NCBI GenBank assembly: GCA_027483665.1
Contig: JAIXUC010000001.1
Coordinates: 56,405 to 120,404 of the forward strand
Direction of reading: 5' to 3'
Source: Comamonadaceae bacterium
GTDB lineage: Bacteria; Pseudomonadota; Gammaproteobacteria; Burkholderiales; Burkholderiaceae_C
DNA: 64,000 nucleotides
Positions within the stretch are counted from its first letter, which is position 1. The number at the start of each line of letters is the position of its first letter. Of this stretch, positions 63,304 to 64,000 are shown piece by piece. Below the pieces are notes generated by a model. The model searched no databases, had not been told where the DNA came from, and saw only the letters and a program-made list of their open reading frames with translations. A program made the translations under genes and the position numbers.

Positions 63304-64000
63304 TCACCTTTCTTGCAGCAAACGCGACACATCCAGCCTGTAAGCCGCCCAAGCGGGCAGCAGCGCAGCACCCACAGCGACCACCAAAGCAGCCAGCAGC
63401 ACCCCCATTTGTTCGGGGAAGAAAACCCAGCCGCTGATGGCCAAAGACCGGTCGGCCGCCAACCAAGCGCCCAGCACCGCGGTCAGCCCGTGTCCGAGCG
63501 CCAGCCCGAGCACGCTGGCGAGCGCCGCCAACCACAGCGCCTCGCACACCAGCAACCAGGCCAGGCGCTGCGGCGGCGCGCCCAGCATGCGCAACATGGC
63601 CAGGTCGGCGCGGCGCTCGCGCACGGCGTTCCACAGACCGATGAACACGCTCAAGGCGGCACTGAGCAGCAACACCACACCGAAGCCGCGCAGCACGTCG
63701 GTGCCCACGCCCACCAAGCGCAGCAAGCGCGAAATTTCCTGGGCGGGTGCAGCGGCTTGCCAGTTGGTAGCGCTGTTGATGTAGCGCGGGAAAGTGACGG
63801 CCGCCAAGGGGGTGCTGTAGCGCACCAGGGCCAGGGTGATTTCGCGCTCTTCGGCCAAGGCCTGGGCGTCTTCTTCATTCAGGGCGGTGTCTTTTTCGTG
63901 GACTTGCCAGACCGATTCGGTGGCGGTCAACACCAGCCGGTCCAGCACACAAGCGCATGGCCGCAGCACGCCTGTGACGGTGTAGGGGACGTTGCCATGC
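63304..64000 (-). CDS. FtsX/MacB-like ABC transporter permease, 5' part outside window
   Basis: The visible C-terminal 231 residues include a periplasmic segment (GNVPYTVTGVLRPC, then DRLVLTATESVWQVHE) and the C-terminal FtsX domain with three spans: VGTDVLRGFGVVLLLSAALSVFIGLWNAVRERRADLAMLRMLGAP and the final SRLLQER. The start lies beyond the window edge. Proteins with this PYTVTGVL segment are usually encoded with an ABC ATPase and metal-linked periplasmic proteins. Confidence 0.93.
   Translation of the reverse strand, partial: HGNVPYTVTGVLRPCACVLDRLVLTATESVWQVHEKDTALNEEDAQALAEEREITLALVRYSTPLAAVTFPRYINSATNWQAAAPAQEISRLLRLVGVGTDVLRGFGVVLLLSAALSVFIGLWNAVRERRADLAMLRMLGAPPQRLAWLLVCEALWLAALASVLGLALGHGLTAVLGAWLAADRSLAISGWVFFPEQMGVLLAALVVAVGAALLPAWAAYRLDVSRLLQER

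Overview
The window is a contiguous, gene-dense, GC-rich chromosomal segment from a betaproteobacterium, most likely Burkholderiales and close to Comamonadaceae. Supporting signs are the System I cytochrome c genes, a PhaM-type PHA granule regulator, the recG-oxyR-dps-ubiA order, and the form of the ribosomal proteins. An operon of two bacteriochlorophyll genes (bchC, bciA) suggests an aerobic anoxygenic phototroph or a close relative of one. I see no rRNA, CRISPR array, insertion sequence, prophage or replication origin.

Layout. 1-3974: ccmF (partial), ccmG, ccmH and ccmI, tightly coupled. 4519-5848: a trypsin-like peptidase and a small membrane ORF. 5870-7530 (minus): a relic of the Rut pyrimidine-degradation operon, with rutF and rutE intact and rutD beheaded. 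7639-8184: a retropepsin-like protease. 8220-10183 (minus): bchC-bciA. 10282-15018 (plus): a membrane alpha/beta hydrolase, then eutB-eutC coupled to a BLUF photoreceptor. 15220-17276: an OmpR-type two-component system. 17300-21756 (minus): a five-gene operon (thermostable-hemolysin family protein, AMP-ligase, iron-dependent oxidase-like protein, SDR, TPR protein) in which every junction is a 4-nt ATGA overlap. 22173-23515: purT and an initiator tRNA. 23723-31631: small envelope and stress proteins, a Crp/Fnr regulator, class II fumarase and a ferritin-like protein. 31698-33053: a MATE pump.

33214-42090 (minus) holds the spc and alpha ribosomal operons from rplN to rplQ, with their own promoter just after glpD and no S10 operon in front. 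Then come glpK-glpD, proC, ubiA, dps, oxyR and recG; queA-tgt; a chemoreceptor; a zinc-ribbon membrane protein; an LplT-PlsC fusion; a ceramidase-like protein; about 1 kb of repeat-rich noncoding DNA; phaM-FIST; and the end of a probable metal-linked operon (FtsX-like permease, small Cys/His protein, PCu(A)C protein).

The best candidate for an undescribed system is 15220-21834. The five-gene operon converges on a PmrA/QseB-type two-component system, and its upstream region carries a textbook direct-repeat box for that regulator family (CTTAAG-N5-CTTAAT). I infer a signal-controlled pathway that activates and modifies a fatty acid or other carboxylic acid. The product is unknown.
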